The position numbers and the translations under genes are program-made. The notes below the pieces were generated by a model. The model worked only from the letters and a program-made list of their open reading frames with translations, did no database searches and was not told where the DNA came from. Below are positions 53,133-59,978 of a stretch of 64,000 nt of DNA, one piece after another. Source of the stretch: Streptomyces sp. STR69 (GTDB taxonomy: Bacteria > Actinomycetota > Actinomycetes > Streptomycetales > Streptomycetaceae); NCBI RefSeq assembly GCF_024519455.1, contig NZ_JALJRY010000009.1:48740-112739 (forward strand), read 5' to 3'. Every line of letters begins with the position of its first letter. Position 1 is the first letter of the stretch.

Positions 53133-53364
53133 CGGTGCCGAGGAATGTGGCCCAGGTGTCGGGGGTGACGGTGAGGATGGGCCCGGCGGCGACCTTGGAG
53201 TCCCGGACGTGCACGGCGGAAGGGTGCGCGGCGACCTCGATGCAGTTCCCGCCCTCGTTGCTGCTGTAGCTGGATTTGTGCCAGGTGTAAGCGACTTCGA
53301 GGCAGTTGCCGCCTTCGCTGCCGCTGTAGCTGGACTTGAACCACTGCAGTGCTGCGCTGTTCAT
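53113..53364 (-). CDS. DUF397 protein, second copy, with internal duplication
   Basis: An 83-residue protein made of two DUF397 units: WFKSSYSGSEGGNCLEVAYT and WHKSSYSSNEGGNCIEVAAH, followed by VHVRDSKVAAGPILTVTPDTW. DUF397 proteins are small partners of WhiJ-like XRE regulators in Streptomyces. The start overlaps the preceding copy's stop (ATGA). Confidence 0.85.
   Translation of the reverse strand: MNSAALQWFKSSYSGSEGGNCLEVAYTWHKSSYSSNEGGNCIEVAAHPSAVHVRDSKVAAGPILTVTPDTWATFLGTVTHPAA
53167..53246. repeat. 80-base perfect direct repeat, copy 1
   Basis: This stretch is identical to 53406-53485 and encodes the C-terminal DUF397 segment of the second gene copy, indicating a recent duplication or gene conversion. 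Confidence 0.85.
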
Positions 53365-53627
53365 TGCATGACCGTGTCGAGGAAGGTGACCCAAGTGGCA
53401 GGAGCGACGGTGAGGATGGGCCCGGCGGCGACCTTGGAGTCCCGGACGTGCACGGCGGAAGGGTGCGCGGCGACCTCGATGCAGTCCCCGCCTTCGCTGC
53501 TGCTGTAGCTGGACTTCCGCCAGGTGTAGGCGACTTCAAGGCAGTCGCCGCCTTCATTGCTGCTGTAGCTGGACTTGAACCACGCCAGGTCGTCCAGGAG
53601 GAGGGGCTGCCGTGCTGCGGTGTTCAT
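53361..53627 (-). CDS. DUF397 protein, first copy, with internal duplication
   Basis: An 88-residue DUF397 protein with the same two-unit structure (WFKSSYSSNEGGDCLEVAYT, WRKSSYSSSEGGDCIEVAAH) and a C-terminal half nearly identical to the next copy. It starts one base into the stop of the XRE gene (TAATG), so the three genes form a coupled operon. Confidence 0.85.
   Translation of the reverse strand: MNTAARQPLLLDDLAWFKSSYSSNEGGDCLEVAYTWRKSSYSSSEGGDCIEVAAHPSAVHVRDSKVAAGPILTVAPATWVTFLDTVMQ
53406..53485. repeat. 80-base perfect direct repeat, copy 2
   Basis: Identical to 53167-53246, at a period of 239 bases, inside the first DUF397 gene. Confidence 0.85.
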
Positions 53628-54445
53628 TACTCTCCTAGCAGTCTGTCCAGGAGGCACGCACTCTCGTGCGGAGAGAGGGCCTGTGACCGCAGCATTCCAT
53701 ACTTCAGCTGATAGACGCTGACCTCATCCGGATCGTCGATCAGGAAGCTCGCGCGCTGCACCTCCAGGTAGACCACGTGCTCATGGGCAGGAGTCTCCAA
53801 TAGCAGCATGGGTCCCGCTAATCCCGCGTGCGGAACCTGCCCCATGGGCATGATCTGGATCCCCATGTGAACCAGATCGCAGTCCGCACGCAACTTGCGG
53901 ATCTGCTCCCTCATGACGTTCGGCCCGCCGAGTGCCGTCCGCAGGATCGACTCCTCCAGGATGAAGTGACCGAACGGCGGCTGCTTGCGCTGCCAGATCT
54001 TCTGCCGTTCCATGCGAGAGGACACCCACTGCTCTGCTGTCTCGTCCTCGAATCGCGGGAAGCGGCTCTCGAAGGAGGCTCGGCAGTAGTCCTCTGTCTG
54101 GAGCAGACCAGGAATCATCTGCGTCTGATACGAGAGGATGCTGACGGCCACCTGCTCGATGTCGACGAGGCCCTGCGCGAACGCGGGCATTCGCTCCCGC
54201 ACCGGCAACTTGTCCACCAACGCGAACAACGCCCCACCCGTACCGAGCAGTTCATCGAACTCCACCGCCCGATAGTCCTGCAGAGCAAGCCGCCCCTGCT
54301 CGATCGACCGGATCGTATCCACGTGCAGATTCGCGATCTCGGCGAACCGCTCCTGCGTGTACCCCGCCTTCCTCCGGAAGTGGGCGACCAGCCCACCCAC
54401 CGCTTCCCAAGTGCCGACCTTCTTAGGCCTCTTCGCCGATTGCAT
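53627..54445 (-). CDS. XRE-family regulator with DUF5753 domain (WhiJ-like)
   Basis: A 272-residue regulator. The N-terminal XRE helix-turn-helix is GLVAHFRRKAGYTQERFAEI and DTIRSIEQGR; the rest, from about residue 85, is the DUF5753 domain (SILSYQTQMIPGLLQTEDYCRA, ILEESILRTALG). The ATG at 54445 follows GGAAAGGGA. XRE/DUF5753, DUF397 and a nearby anti-sigma-type ATPase are the parts of the WhiJ/AbaA-like loci that influence Streptomyces development and antibiotics; the role of this copy is inferred. Confidence 0.9.
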   Translation of the reverse strand: MQSAKRPKKVGTWEAVGGLVAHFRRKAGYTQERFAEIANLHVDTIRSIEQGRLALQDYRAVEFDELLGTGGALFALVDKLPVRERMPAFAQGLVDIEQVAVSILSYQTQMIPGLLQTEDYCRASFESRFPRFEDETAEQWVSSRMERQKIWQRKQPPFGHFILEESILRTALGGPNVMREQIRKLRADCDLVHMGIQIMPMGQVPHAGLAGPMLLLETPAHEHVVYLEVQRASFLIDDPDEVSVYQLKYGMLRSQALSPHESACLLDRLLGE

Positions 54446-54557
54446 GCGTGTCCCTTTCCCCCGCGCACACCCGAAGGCGTCGTAGTGGGGTCGTAGCAAA
54501 AAGAACTACGACCTCACTCACTGACCCACGATAGTGACTCCCTGTGACAGTGGTCCC

Positions 54558-54971
54558 GTGAATGAACAACTCCAACAAGGCCACACCCGCGAGGCGTTCT
54601 ACCGCCGGGACCGCAGATCGGTCGCCCTGGCCCGCGACTTCACCCGGGAGGCGCTCACGTCCTGGTCGGTCACGGGCCGGATGGGCGACGCGCTGCTCTG
54701 CGTAAGCGAGTTGACGACCAACGCGATCCTCCACGGCGTACCGCCGGGGCGGGGCTTCGCCCTGCACCTGTCGCTGCACCCCGACGGAGTCCTCCGTGTC
54801 GAGGTCCACGACAGCGGCACCACCCAACTCCGCAGGGTCCGCACGCCGTACCGGCAACTGGACGCGGAGGAGGGGCGGGGCCTGATGCTGGTCGCCGCGC
54901 TGTCGGACAAGTGGGGGGTGGGGGAACGGTCGCCGGGCACGGTGGTGTGGTGCGAGTTCGCGCTCAGGTGA
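54558..54971 (+). CDS. Anti-sigma factor-type ATP-binding protein (HATPase_c_2)
   Basis: A 137-residue RsbW/SpoIIAB-like ATPase domain: ELTTNAILHGVPPG (N box), LRVEVHDSG (G1) and EEGRGLMLVAALSDKWG (G2). It is divergent from the XRE/DUF397 operon, as in WhiJ-like loci. A longer start at GTG 54534 cannot be excluded. The last eight bases overlap the convergent DUF1772 gene. Confidence 0.85.
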   Translation: MNEQLQQGHTREAFYRRDRRSVALARDFTREALTSWSVTGRMGDALLCVSELTTNAILHGVPPGRGFALHLSLHPDGVLRVEVHDSGTTQLRRVRTPYRQLDAEEGRGLMLVAALSDKWGVGERSPGTVVWCEFALR

Positions 54972-55410
54972 GGGCCGCCGCCAGCAGGGCGAACGCGGCG
55001 ACGATGACGGCGACGCGGACGTAGTGGTAGCGGTCCCAGCGGTGCAGCTGCTCCTTCCAGTCTGCGGGCCGGTTCTCAGGAGTCCATGCCTTGCCCCGGT
55101 TGTTGATCGGGACGAGCAGCAGGATCGACATGACCACGCTCACGACCAGCAGTGCGGCGGCGGTGACGACGAGGCCGGCGCCGGAGTGGTGCCATTCGGT
55201 GACGGCCCAGACCGCGCTCAGGACGAGCGAGCCGATGTACCAGAACGGCATCACGGCGCCGAGCATCCGGCCCCCGTGGGCGCGGCCGAGCTGGCCGCTG
55301 TCGCCGGGGAGCGCGTCGAGGATGCGGTTGATGACGAAGGCGACGGAGAACTCCACCCCGACCATCACGCCGACGACCACGGTGGTGAAGACCTCAAGTG
55401 CGGTGATCAT
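54964..55410 (-). CDS. DUF1772 (anthrone oxygenase-like) membrane protein
   Basis: A 148-residue protein with four membrane helices and the DUF1772 pattern: GVEFSVAFVINRILDALP near the N-terminus, a central MPFWYIGSLVLSAVW helix and PINNRGKAWTPENRPADWKE before the last helix. The ATG at 55410 has AAGGAG seven bases upstream. It is divergent from a TetR gene and probably repressed by it through the palindromes at 55429-55492. The reaction, if any, is unknown. Confidence 0.82.
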   Translation of the reverse strand: MITALEVFTTVVVGVMVGVEFSVAFVINRILDALPGDSGQLGRAHGGRMLGAVMPFWYIGSLVLSAVWAVTEWHHSGAGLVVTAAALLVVSVVMSILLLVPINNRGKAWTPENRPADWKEQLHRWDRYHYVRVAVIVAAFALLAAALT

Positions 55411-55428
55411 CACTACTCTCCTTGTTTT

Positions 55429-55441
55429 CTAGCGTTGCTAG
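55429..55441. promoter_or_regulatory. TetR operator palindrome CTAGC-GTT-GCTAG
   Basis: A perfect five-base inverted repeat with a three-base centre lies just upstream of the DUF1772 ribosome site. A further copy of its right part (CAACGCTAG) is at 55451-55459. Confidence 0.7.
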
Positions 55442-55479
55442 GTGATGAGGCAACGCTAGACCTACTGCCGCTCGAATGT

Positions 55480-55492
55480 CTAGCGGTGCTAG
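55480..55492. promoter_or_regulatory. TetR operator palindrome CTAGC-GGT-GCTAG
   Basis: The second palindrome of the same form lies 51 bases from the first and overlaps the TAGGAT -10 hexamer (55490-55495) that ends six bases before the TetR ATG, so binding would repress the regulator's own leaderless promoter. Confidence 0.7.
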
Positions 55493-55501
55493 GATCGAAT
55501 C

Positions 55502-56080
55502 ATGTCGGTACAGGAACGCAAGGAGCGCGAACGGGCGGGCCGTGAGCGCCTCATCTTGGCGACGGCCCGCGAACTCGCCGAGCAGCAGGGCTGGGACGCG
55601 GTCACCACCCGGCGGCTCGCGGAGCGCATCGAGTACAGCCAGCCCGTCCTCTACAGCCACTTCCGCGGCAAGCGCGAGATCATCGGCGCCGTGGCCCTCC
55701 AGGGCGCTGCCGAGATGGCCGTAGAGCTGCGGGCCGCGGCCTCCGCCGCGAAGGGCCCGCACGCAAGGGCCGCCGCCCTCGCCCGCGCCTACCTCGACTT
55801 CGCCGAACGCAACCCGGCGGTCTACGACGCCATGTTCCAGCTCGACGGCGGCCTGGCGTTCGCGCAGGAGGACACCCCGGAGCCGATGAAGGACGCCTTC
55901 GCCGCGCTGCTGGAGAACCTCGACGCGGTCGCCGGGGAGGGTGTCCAACCGGGCCTGTTCACCGAGGTGTTCTGGGCGTCCCTGCACGGCCTGGCCACCC
56001 TGACCCGGGCGGGACGGCTGCCGCCGGAGGATGCCGAGCGGAGGACACGGCTGCTGGTGGAGCGGCTCGCCGTGGTCTGA
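55502..56080 (+). CDS. TetR-family regulator, autoregulatory
   Basis: A 192-residue TetR protein with helix-turn-helix ARELAEQQGWDAVTTRRLAE and SQPVLYSHFRGKREI and a helical ligand domain (TetR_C-like WHG/AcrR type). It is divergent from the DUF1772 gene and carries its own operator. It appears to be transcribed without a leader. Confidence 0.9.
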   Translation: MSVQERKERERAGRERLILATARELAEQQGWDAVTTRRLAERIEYSQPVLYSHFRGKREIIGAVALQGAAEMAVELRAAASAAKGPHARAAALARAYLDFAERNPAVYDAMFQLDGGLAFAQEDTPEPMKDAFAALLENLDAVAGEGVQPGLFTEVFWASLHGLATLTRAGRLPPEDAERRTRLLVERLAVV

Positions 56081-56116
56081 CGCAGTTCACTGCTCACCGT
56101 CCGCCTCCGGCCGAGC

Positions 56117-56149
56117 TACTCGGTGATACCGTATAGTGGTACTCGGTAT
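56117..56149. promoter_or_regulatory. PadR promoter/operator region
   Basis: TACTCGGT occurs twice (56117-56124 and 56140-56147), and ATACCG (56126-56131) and CGGTAT (56144-56149) form an inverted repeat around TATAGT (56132-56137), a good -10. This suggests autoregulation of the PadR operon. Confidence 0.5.
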
Positions 56150-56186
56150 TACGCAGTACTGGGAGCGGGCGGAGAGGAGACCGGCG

Positions 56187-56513
56187 ATGGACGACCTGAC
56201 GGAGATGCTGAAGGGCACCCTTGAGGGCTGCGTGCTCGAAATCATCGGCGGCGAGGAGACCTACGGGTACGCCATCACGCGCCGGCTGAATGAACTCGGC
56301 TTCGCCGACGTCATCGAGGGCACGGTCTACACGATCCTGCTGCGGCTCGAGAAGAACGGGCTCGTCAAGGTGACGAAGCGACCGTCCGGGGTGGGTCCGC
56401 CGCGCAAGTTCTACGCGCTCAACGAGGCGGGCCGTAAAGAGCTCACGCGATTCTGGGCGAAATGGGACTACCTCTCCGCGCGCATCAACAAGCTGAAGGA
56501 GGGCGGGCGATGA
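56187..56513 (+). CDS. PadR-family regulator
   Basis: A 108-residue winged-helix repressor: EMLKGTLEGCVLEIIGGEET, YGYAITRRL, EGTVYTILLRLEKNGLV and GPPRKFYALNEAG. It follows GGAGAGGAG. The gene overlaps the next by four bases (ATGA). PadR repressors often sit with DUF1048 genes, as here. Confidence 0.9.
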   Translation: MDDLTEMLKGTLEGCVLEIIGGEETYGYAITRRLNELGFADVIEGTVYTILLRLEKNGLVKVTKRPSGVGPPRKFYALNEAGRKELTRFWAKWDYLSARINKLKEGGR

Positions 56514-56866
56514 ACTACTGGCAGACCATCACCGGCAGCGACCTCACCCGGGAATGGAAGGGCTTCGAAGCCCGGGCCGAGGCATTGCCGGACGACCACC
56601 GGGCGGCGTGGGAGGAGATCAAGGTCCACCTCTCCCCGTACTCGGGCTTCACGGGCCGCAACCTGATGCCGATCGTCGACAGCGCCCTGGGGCTGCTCGA
56701 AGAGACCGCGGCGGACGGCCAGAGCGTTCACGACGTACTGGGCGACGACATCGCGGGCTTCTGCGCGGCGCTGGCCGGCGGAGAGGGGACCCGGAGTTAT
56801 CGCGACCGGTGGCGCGAGCAGTTGAACCGGAACGTCGCCAGGAAATTGGCCCGGCTGGGAGGCTGA
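56510..56866 (+). CDS. DUF1048 protein, first copy
   Basis: A 118-residue soluble helical protein: EWKGFEARAEALPDDHRAAW, EEIKVHLSP and VHDVLGDDIAGFCAAL are typical of DUF1048, a family commonly encoded with PadR regulators. Function unknown. It is translationally coupled to padR and followed one base after its stop by a second copy. Confidence 0.82.
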   Translation: MNYWQTITGSDLTREWKGFEARAEALPDDHRAAWEEIKVHLSPYSGFTGRNLMPIVDSALGLLEETAADGQSVHDVLGDDIAGFCAALAGGEGTRSYRDRWREQLNRNVARKLARLGG

Positions 56867-56867
56867 C

Positions 56868-57170
56868 GTGAGCATTCAGGACATCATCGAGGGCAAGAAG
56901 CACTGGTGGGCGCACGTGACACGGGTCAAAGCGCTCCCGCCGGACTACCAGATCGTCTACAAGGAAATACAGAAGTACTACTTCAAGGTCGGACCGGTCG
57001 AGCTGCCCGACCTGACCCTGCTCCCGGGAATTGTCGATTTCTTCGAGGAGGGCGCCGCGGACGGCAAGGGAGTCCTGGAACTCATCGGCACCGACGTCGC
57101 CGCCTTCGCCGACGACCTGATCAAGGACCAGCGCACCTACGGGGACATCTATCGGGAGTCCCTTCTGTAG
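56868..57170 (+). CDS. DUF1048 protein, second copy
   Basis: A 100-residue paralogue of the preceding gene (HVTRVKALPPDYQIVYKEIQ, VLELIGTDVAAFADDLIKDQ). It starts at GTG one base after the previous stop. The two proteins may form a heteromer. Confidence 0.82.
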   Translation: MSIQDIIEGKKHWWAHVTRVKALPPDYQIVYKEIQKYYFKVGPVELPDLTLLPGIVDFFEEGAADGKGVLELIGTDVAAFADDLIKDQRTYGDIYRESLL

Positions 57171-57281
57171 CCGGTGCTTTTACCAGACCGGAAGAGGCGT
57201 GGGCGCGGAAGAACGAAACGACGCGCGGCACGCCGGTCGGGTGCCCATGCTGCTCCCAGCGTCGAGAACGGGGGAGCGAAC

Positions 57282-58460
57282 GTGCAGGCGTTTCTGGCGG
57301 GGGTCGTACTTCTGGTGTGTCTGAGCGCGCCGCTGATCGGTGGGGTGCAGTTGCCGCGGCTGAGGCGGAAGCGGCCGACATCCGAGTACTCGGGAGGGGC
57401 GCCGTTCGCGGTGGGGTGCGGCTCGTGGGTGATGTGGTTGCTGATGATTCCGGTGTTCCAGCTCGGCTTCACCGGCACCAGGAACACCTGGATCTGCGTG
57501 GCGCTGCTCGTGCTGTGCGTGCTGGTGGCCCGCCCGATGGTCCGGATGGTGGCGCCCGCGCGGCTCAAGGGGAACCGCCTGCTGGTCGCGGCACGCGCGG
57601 TGGGCCTCTGCTGTGTCGTGACCGGCGTCATGGCACTCCTGGCCACGGGGATCGGCACGCAGCTCATGGCCGGCCTGGCCGTGGTCTACGCGACGTCCGC
57701 CGCCGTACTGGGTCTGATGCGGGCGGTGGACCACGGCTACTTCCCGCTTGTCGTGTTGTGGTCGGCGCTGCAGAAGGCGCTCCTGGCGGTCGTGACCGGG
57801 TACTGGATCGACGACACCGGCGGCACCCTCGTCCCCGACCCGGACCACGCCACCCCGGGGGCGCTGCTGCTCGCCGTCCTGTGGTGGTCGACGGTGGGAC
57901 TGTCCGCCGGGTGCGCGGTGACCGCGGCCGTCCGCCTGGTGCCCTGGCTGAGGACCGGGCCGCCGGCCCGCCCCGCACCTCCCGGAGTGGAGTCCTGGCC
58001 GCCGGCCGTGGGCGATGTGTGGACAGCCGAACTCACCCACGACGACAACAACTACAAGGAGCGTCCGGTGCTCGTGCTGGAGCACACCCCGGGCTTCGTC
58101 CGCGTGCTCGGCGTCACCAGCGTCGACAAGTCCGACCGGCGGCACGGATATCTGAAGCTCCGCGCGTCCGAGTGGGCGGGCGTGCTGAAGAAGGACGGCT
58201 GGCTGAACCTGGAGATCGCGCACATCCCGTACTGCGACTTCCTCTGGCGGCATGGGGAGTGCCCGGACCGGGTGTGGAACCTGGTGTGCACGAAGGCCGA
58301 TGTGCGGGAGCGGCGGGCGAAGGCAGGACCGGCTCCCGGGTTCACGTTCCATCACCGGTTGCGGTCGGCGATGAACGGGCACGTCGGCCGTGACGCGCGC
58401 AAGGTCCGTGCCGACGCCGGCAGCCGGGTGCGCCAGCGGTGGACGCGGGAGCGGGTCTGA
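57282..58460 (+). CDS. Membrane protein with C-terminal PemK/MazF-like domain
   Basis: A 392-residue protein; GTG at 57282 follows GGGGGAG. About six membrane helices fill residues 1-215. The cytosolic part (about 240-335) reads PPAVGDVWTAEL, ERPVLVLEHTPGFVRVLGVT, LKLRASEWAG and IPYCDFLWRHGECPDRVWNL, the strand order of PemK/MazF SH3-like barrels. No antitoxin-like gene is adjacent, and catalytic competence as an RNase is unproven; it may be a repurposed binding domain. The tail is basic. Confidence 0.72.
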   Translation: MQAFLAGVVLLVCLSAPLIGGVQLPRLRRKRPTSEYSGGAPFAVGCGSWVMWLLMIPVFQLGFTGTRNTWICVALLVLCVLVARPMVRMVAPARLKGNRLLVAARAVGLCCVVTGVMALLATGIGTQLMAGLAVVYATSAAVLGLMRAVDHGYFPLVVLWSALQKALLAVVTGYWIDDTGGTLVPDPDHATPGALLLAVLWWSTVGLSAGCAVTAAVRLVPWLRTGPPARPAPPGVESWPPAVGDVWTAELTHDDNNYKERPVLVLEHTPGFVRVLGVTSVDKSDRRHGYLKLRASEWAGVLKKDGWLNLEIAHIPYCDFLWRHGECPDRVWNLVCTKADVRERRAKAGPAPGFTFHHRLRSAMNGHVGRDARKVRADAGSRVRQRWTRERV

Positions 58461-58495
58461 GCCGACGCGGCAACATGCCCTGAGAACCATGGGCG

Positions 58496-58963
58496 TTGAT
58501 CCTCGCCTGCACGCAGACCGCCGACACGCACACCATCGACACGCCCGTTCCGGACGACGGCAGTCCCGAACGCGCCCGCCTGCGAGCCGTGCTGCTCGAC
58601 CAGTTGAAGGCCTCGCCCCAGCAGCCCCTGCACCTGCCCACCCCAACTGCCCCTCTCCTACGGGCAGTCTGCGAGATCCTGCGGGCGAACCCGGCCGACG
58701 ACCGCACCCTGGCCGCGCTCGGCAGAGAGGTCGGGGCGAGCGACCGTACGCTCTCCCGGCTGTTCAGGTCCGACCTCGGGATGACCTTCCCGCAGTGGCA
58801 TACCCAACTCCGGCTGTACCGCGCCCTGGTGCTGCTGGCCGAGGACACCCCGGTCACCGCCGTCGCCCACCGGTGCGGCTGGTCGTCCGCGAGCGCCTTC
58901 ATCGACGTCTTCCGCCGCACCTTCGGACACACCCCGGGAACACATCAACCCCGCCGACGGGCA
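58496..58963 (+). pseudogene. AraC-family regulator remnant lacking the N-terminal sensor domain
   Basis: The frame (TTG start, 160 residues to 58978) matches only the C-terminal part of AraC regulators of the YdeC/NimR type: PLHLPTPTAPLLRAVCEILR, DDRTLAALGREVGASDRTLS, RLFRSDLGMTFPQWHTQLRL and SSASAFIDVFRRTFGHTPG. The N-terminal cupin is missing and the upstream bases do not restore it. It is probably a decayed gene, although a stand-alone DNA-binding domain is possible. Confidence 0.55.
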
Positions 58964-58976
58964 TCGTCGACGGGGT
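58948..58976. terminator. Hairpin between AraC remnant and yceI-like gene
   Basis: CCCCG-C-CGACG pairs with CGTCG-A-CGGGG around a five-base loop, with one mismatch, between the convergent ends of the two genes. Confidence 0.5.
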
Positions 58977-58992
58977 GAAGGGGGGAGTGACC

Positions 58993-59601
58993 TCAGGCGC
59001 TCTTGATCGCCGAGATGTCGAAGTTCAGCTTGATCTTGTCGGAGACGAGGACGCCACCGGTCTCCAGGGCCGCGTTCCAGCTGAGGCCCCAGTCGGAGCG
59101 CAGGATCTCGGCCTTGCCCTCGAAGCCGACACGCTCGTTGCCGAACGGGTCCTTCGCGGCGCCGTTGAACTCCAGGTCGATGGTGAGCGGCTTGGTGGTG
59201 CCGAGGATCTCCAGGTCACCGGTGATGCGGTAGTCGTCGCCGCCGAGGGCCTCGGCCGAGGTGGAGCGGAAGGTCATCGTGGGGAACTCCTCCGTCTTGA
59301 AGAAGTCCGCGCTCTTGAGGTGACCGTCACGGTCCTCGGAGCCCGTGGTGATGCTGTCCATCTTGACGTCGAGGGACGCGGTGGACTTGGCCGGGTCGGA
59401 GCCGTCCAGGTGCAGCGTGCCGGTGAAGTCGAGGAAGTGGCCCTTGACGTTGGTGACCATGGCGTGACGGGCGACGAAACCGAGCGTGGTGTGCGACGGG
59501 TCGATGGTGTACTCGCCGGTCAGCGCGGCCAGGTCGGGGTTGACGGCGGCGGGGGCCGAGGTGGTTTCGGTCTCGTCGCTCTTGCGGCCGAAGATGCCCA
59601 T
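58993..59601 (-). CDS. YceI-family polyisoprenoid-binding-like protein
   Basis: A 202-residue YceI lipocalin-like protein without a signal peptide, so probably cytosolic. It shows YTIDPSHTTLGFVARHAMVT, VKGHFLDFTGTLHLDG, GHLKSADFFKTEEFPTMTF and an RSDWGLSWN block. The family binds isoprenoid-type lipids. The ATG follows AGGAG. Two copies of AATGTTCAAC upstream suggest regulation by a dimeric repressor. Confidence 0.88.
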   Translation of the reverse strand: MGIFGRKSDETETTSAPAAVNPDLAALTGEYTIDPSHTTLGFVARHAMVTNVKGHFLDFTGTLHLDGSDPAKSTASLDVKMDSITTGSEDRDGHLKSADFFKTEEFPTMTFRSTSAEALGGDDYRITGDLEILGTTKPLTIDLEFNGAAKDPFGNERVGFEGKAEILRSDWGLSWNAALETGGVLVSDKIKLNFDISAIKSA

Positions 59602-59644
59602 GACGTGCTCCTAAGGGGGACGGGGGTGGTGCGGGTGCGAAGCT

Positions 59645-59658
59645 GTTGAATGTTCAAC
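59645..59658. promoter_or_regulatory. Palindrome GTTGAA-TG-TTCAAC, candidate operator of the yceI-like gene
   Basis: A perfect six-base inverted repeat 44 bases upstream of the start. Its right part AATGTTCAAC recurs at 59695-59704, 46 bases away. Confidence 0.6.
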
Positions 59659-59966
59659 GATGCCAACACGAAGCACCGTAGACCTATTCCATTCAATGTT
59701 CAACATCATCCGCAGGGTATTGCGCCAACTACTACGAGTACGCCCTCCCGGTGGGGTCGGCAACGCGAGAATCACTCCGGAGATGTCATCCTCTCCATGT
59801 GAATGTGAGGTGGCTCTCAGCTGACGCCTTTGTGTGACTCCTACAACCGGCACGCCCCCTGAGCAGTCGGAACGGCTGCATGCCGGTGCGGTTCTGTTCG
59901 GTCGCACCAGGAAAACGGGCCCGAGACTGTGCAGAGTCGACGGCGCACAATCCTTGGTGTGCTTCG

Positions 59967-59972
59967 TAGGGT
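59967..59972 (+). promoter_or_regulatory. Putative leaderless -10 (TAGGGT) of accB
   Basis: TAGGGT ends six bases before the accB ATG and there is no ribosome site. Confidence 0.45.
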
Positions 59973-59978
59973 CGGTAC

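Larger units (their letters stand above)
59602..59978. other. Non-coding region between the yceI-like gene and accB
   Basis: No gene is seen. The left side holds the yceI operator repeats, a less GC-rich stretch covers 59680-59850, and the right end carries the accB leaderless promoter. No terminator hairpin with a T tail was found. Confidence 0.5.
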
